DNA from: Candidatus Palibaumannia cicadellinicola
GTDB taxonomy: Bacteria; Pseudomonadota; Gammaproteobacteria; Enterobacterales; Enterobacteriaceae
Direction of reading: 5' to 3'
Length of the DNA stretch: 6,032 nucleotides
Assembly: GCF_002855795.1 (NCBI RefSeq)
Contig: NZ_NJPO01000159.1
Location: forward strand, 1 to 6,032
The notes below the pieces were generated by a model. That model worked only from the letters and a program-made list of their open reading frames with translations, searched no databases and was not told where the DNA came from. This document shows, one piece after another, positions 5,993 through 6,032 of this stretch. Within the stretch, counting starts at the first letter, position 1. Each line of letters opens with the position of its first letter. A program made the translations under genes and the position numbers.

Positions 5993-6032
5993 ATCTAGTT
6001 TATTTATAACTGATAGATAATATAGATCGGAA

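Larger units (their letters stand above)
5736..6032. promoter_or_regulatory. Non-coding region upstream of cysT, probable control region
   Basis: No gene of recognisable family lies here on either strand; frames are interrupted often. It should contain the promoter of the cysT-cysW-cysA unit if transcription starts within the window, but no convincing -35/-10 pair is visible. Just before cysT, on the coding strand, TATTAATTATAGG is AT-rich enough for a -10 box. CysB activates this operon in E. coli, but its sites are too degenerate to call by eye. Visible structures are a 12-bp palindrome at 5927-5938, a 13-bp tandem repeat at 5967-5992 and a 10-bp direct repeat (TATCTAGTTT at 5862-5871 and 5992-6001). 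Confidence 0.4.

Noticed and set aside
1..6032. tRNA, rRNA, CRISPR array, insertion sequence or prophage elements
   Set aside because: No cloverleaf arms, spaced repeat array, transposase frame or terminal inverted repeats were seen; the repeats found are short, two- or three-copy structures.

Overview
The window reads as a compact stretch of a gammaproteobacterial (Enterobacterales) genome. All seven protein genes resemble Escherichia/Sodalis-type proteins, and four have the length and motifs expected from E. coli almost residue for residue. GC content, judged by eye, is in the low to mid 40s percent. Several genes that normally sit beside these ones are absent: pdxY after tyrS, most of the rsx operon, cysP before cysT, and cysM after cysA. 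One gene survives only as a fragment. This pattern suggests a reduced genome, such as a Sodalis-related insect endosymbiont. That is an inference from gene loss and similarity, and no species can be named from the window alone.

Layout: bases 1-96 are an AT-rich leader. On the + strand follow pdxH (97-747, pyridoxal 5'-phosphate synthesis) and tyrS (787-2061, tyrosyl-tRNA synthetase), probably co-transcribed. A 108-base spacer follows, after which every gene is on the - strand. Read from low to high coordinates these are an isolated two-[4Fe-4S] ferredoxin domain that matches the C-terminal half of RsxB (2170-2409), a small multidrug resistance (SMR) transporter (2497-2832), and the sulfate/thiosulfate ABC importer genes cysA (2921-4012), cysW (4009-4884) and cysT/cysU (4905-5735). 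Bases 5736-6032 hold no convincing gene but carry short repeats, a palindrome and probably the control region of the cys genes.

How the genes work together: CysT and CysW form the membrane channel and CysA the ATPase of the sulfate importer. They are transcribed cysT-cysW-cysA with tight junctions (a TAATG overlap or a 20-base gap at cysT/cysW, and an ATGA overlap at cysW/cysA), as in the E. coli cysPUWAM operon but without cysP and cysM. The importer therefore needs a sulfate-binding protein (Sbp or CysP) encoded elsewhere. The tyrS / rsxB-fragment junction preserves the convergent order known from E. coli (rsx operon towards pdxY-tyrS-pdxH) after a large internal deletion. I see no clearly novel multigene system. 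The most interesting item is the ferredoxin domain that has lost its Rsx partners but keeps all eight cluster cysteines.
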